Source: an uncultured Desulfomonile sp.
GTDB taxonomy: Bacteria; Desulfobacterota; Desulfomonilia; Desulfomonilales; Desulfomonilaceae
Direction of reading: 5' to 3'
NCBI GenBank assembly: GCA_903920415.1
Contig: CAIXMD010000556.1
Span: 1-5,289, forward strand
Length of the DNA: 5,289 nucleotides
How positions within the stretch are numbered: position 1 is the stretch's first letter; each line of letters starts with the position of its first letter. The notes under the pieces were generated by a model. That model worked only from the letters and a program-made list of their open reading frames with translations, was not told the origin of the DNA and did not search any database. Positions 4,942 through 5,289 of this stretch are shown here, in pieces. The translations under genes were made by a program, and so were the position numbers.

Positions 4942-5247
4942 ATGGACATTGCGTTTCTCATGAAAGCCGGATTCGTGGGATTTTCTCTTTCAATTGGGGT
5001 TCTCATGCTCGTTTTTTTCTTGTTGGGTAGCTTGCTGAAAATTTCACAGCAGCACTTCACTCGAGTATTCGTATTGGCGGGGGTGTTTTCGTTTCTCTTT
5101 ACGGACCTATTTCTCTATTACAAGATTCAGGTGTCCCAAATTGCGGGTGCTCAACTTTTCCTCGCAGGCTGCGTGGGGGGATGGCTTGGCGGTATCATAT
5201 TCGGCTTGACTCAAATGAATCGCCTTCTTCGTAACTTTCTCCGATGA
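4942..5247 (+). CDS. Small membrane protein with three predicted transmembrane helices, function unknown
   Basis: This encodes 101 residues, most of them hydrophobic. Three membrane segments are evident: about 10-32 (a G/L/V/F-rich run ending LLGSLLK), about 42-60 (VFVLAGVFSFLFTDLFLYY) and about 67-89 (IAGAQLFLAGCVGGWLGGIIFG, with GG and GxxxG-like helix-packing patterns). The loops carry K33 and R41 between helices 1 and 2, and K61 between 2 and 3. The C-terminal tail QMNRLLRNFLR is basic, which by the positive-inside rule suggests a cytoplasmic C terminus. There is no catalytic, metal-binding or transport motif, and D55 is the only acidic residue buried in a helix. It follows the exported protein by 39 bp and is probably cotranscribed with it. 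I do not recognise a family. Confidence 0.7.
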   Translation: MDIAFLMKAGFVGFSLSIGVLMLVFFLLGSLLKISQQHFTRVFVLAGVFSFLFTDLFLYYKIQVSQIAGAQLFLAGCVGGWLGGIIFGLTQMNRLLRNFLR

Positions 5248-5289
5248 TCCAACAAGAACAAGACACGTGGTCACCAATACTTCCTTAGA

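Noticed and set aside
1..5289. tRNA, rRNA, CRISPR array, insertion sequence or phage element
   Set aside because: No regularly spaced repeats, transposase or integrase motifs, cloverleaf-like sequence or rRNA segments were seen on either strand.

Overview
This window has ordinary bacterial gene organisation: Shine-Dalgarno sites, short intergenic gaps and a cotranscribed gene pair. Base composition looks roughly balanced by eye. The gene set suggests an anaerobic, energy-limited bacterium, because it carries an electron-bifurcating NfnAB-type flavoenzyme beside a bacterial-type prolyl-tRNA synthetase with an inserted editing domain. The style of the proteins would fit a sulfate-reducing or syntrophic member of the former Deltaproteobacteria. 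That placement is inference; no rRNA or other marker is present to settle it.

Layout. Bases 2-1378 (+) hold the 3' four-fifths of proS, cut by the window edge. About 100 bp further, on the opposite strand and convergent with it, lies a short gene (1480-1782, -) for a secreted, tyrosine-rich, low-complexity protein. A 385-bp non-coding divergent region (1783-2167) follows. It carries a perfect 17-bp inverted repeat, a perfect 12-bp palindrome, an 11-bp-arm inverted repeat and a repeated 10-mer. Next come nfnA (2168-3028, +) and nfnB (3028-4455, +), which share one base at a TAATG junction and encode the two subunits of NADH-dependent reduced ferredoxin:NADP+ oxidoreductase. After a structured 105-bp gap there are two small unassigned genes in the same direction: an exported beta-rich protein (4561-4902) and a three-helix membrane protein (4942-5247). 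The last 42 bp hold nothing recognisable.

How the genes relate. NfnA and NfnB form one cytoplasmic enzyme that links the NADH, NADPH and ferredoxin pools. ProRS is an unrelated housekeeping enzyme. The Tyr-rich exported protein stands alone as its own transcription unit. The two small downstream genes may be read through from nfnB or form their own unit; nothing ties them functionally to NfnAB.

No defence system, CRISPR array, tRNA, mobile element or clearly new multi-gene system was found. The best leads are the Tyr-rich exported protein, the symmetric elements of the divergent region, and the uncharacterised exported/membrane pair at the right end.
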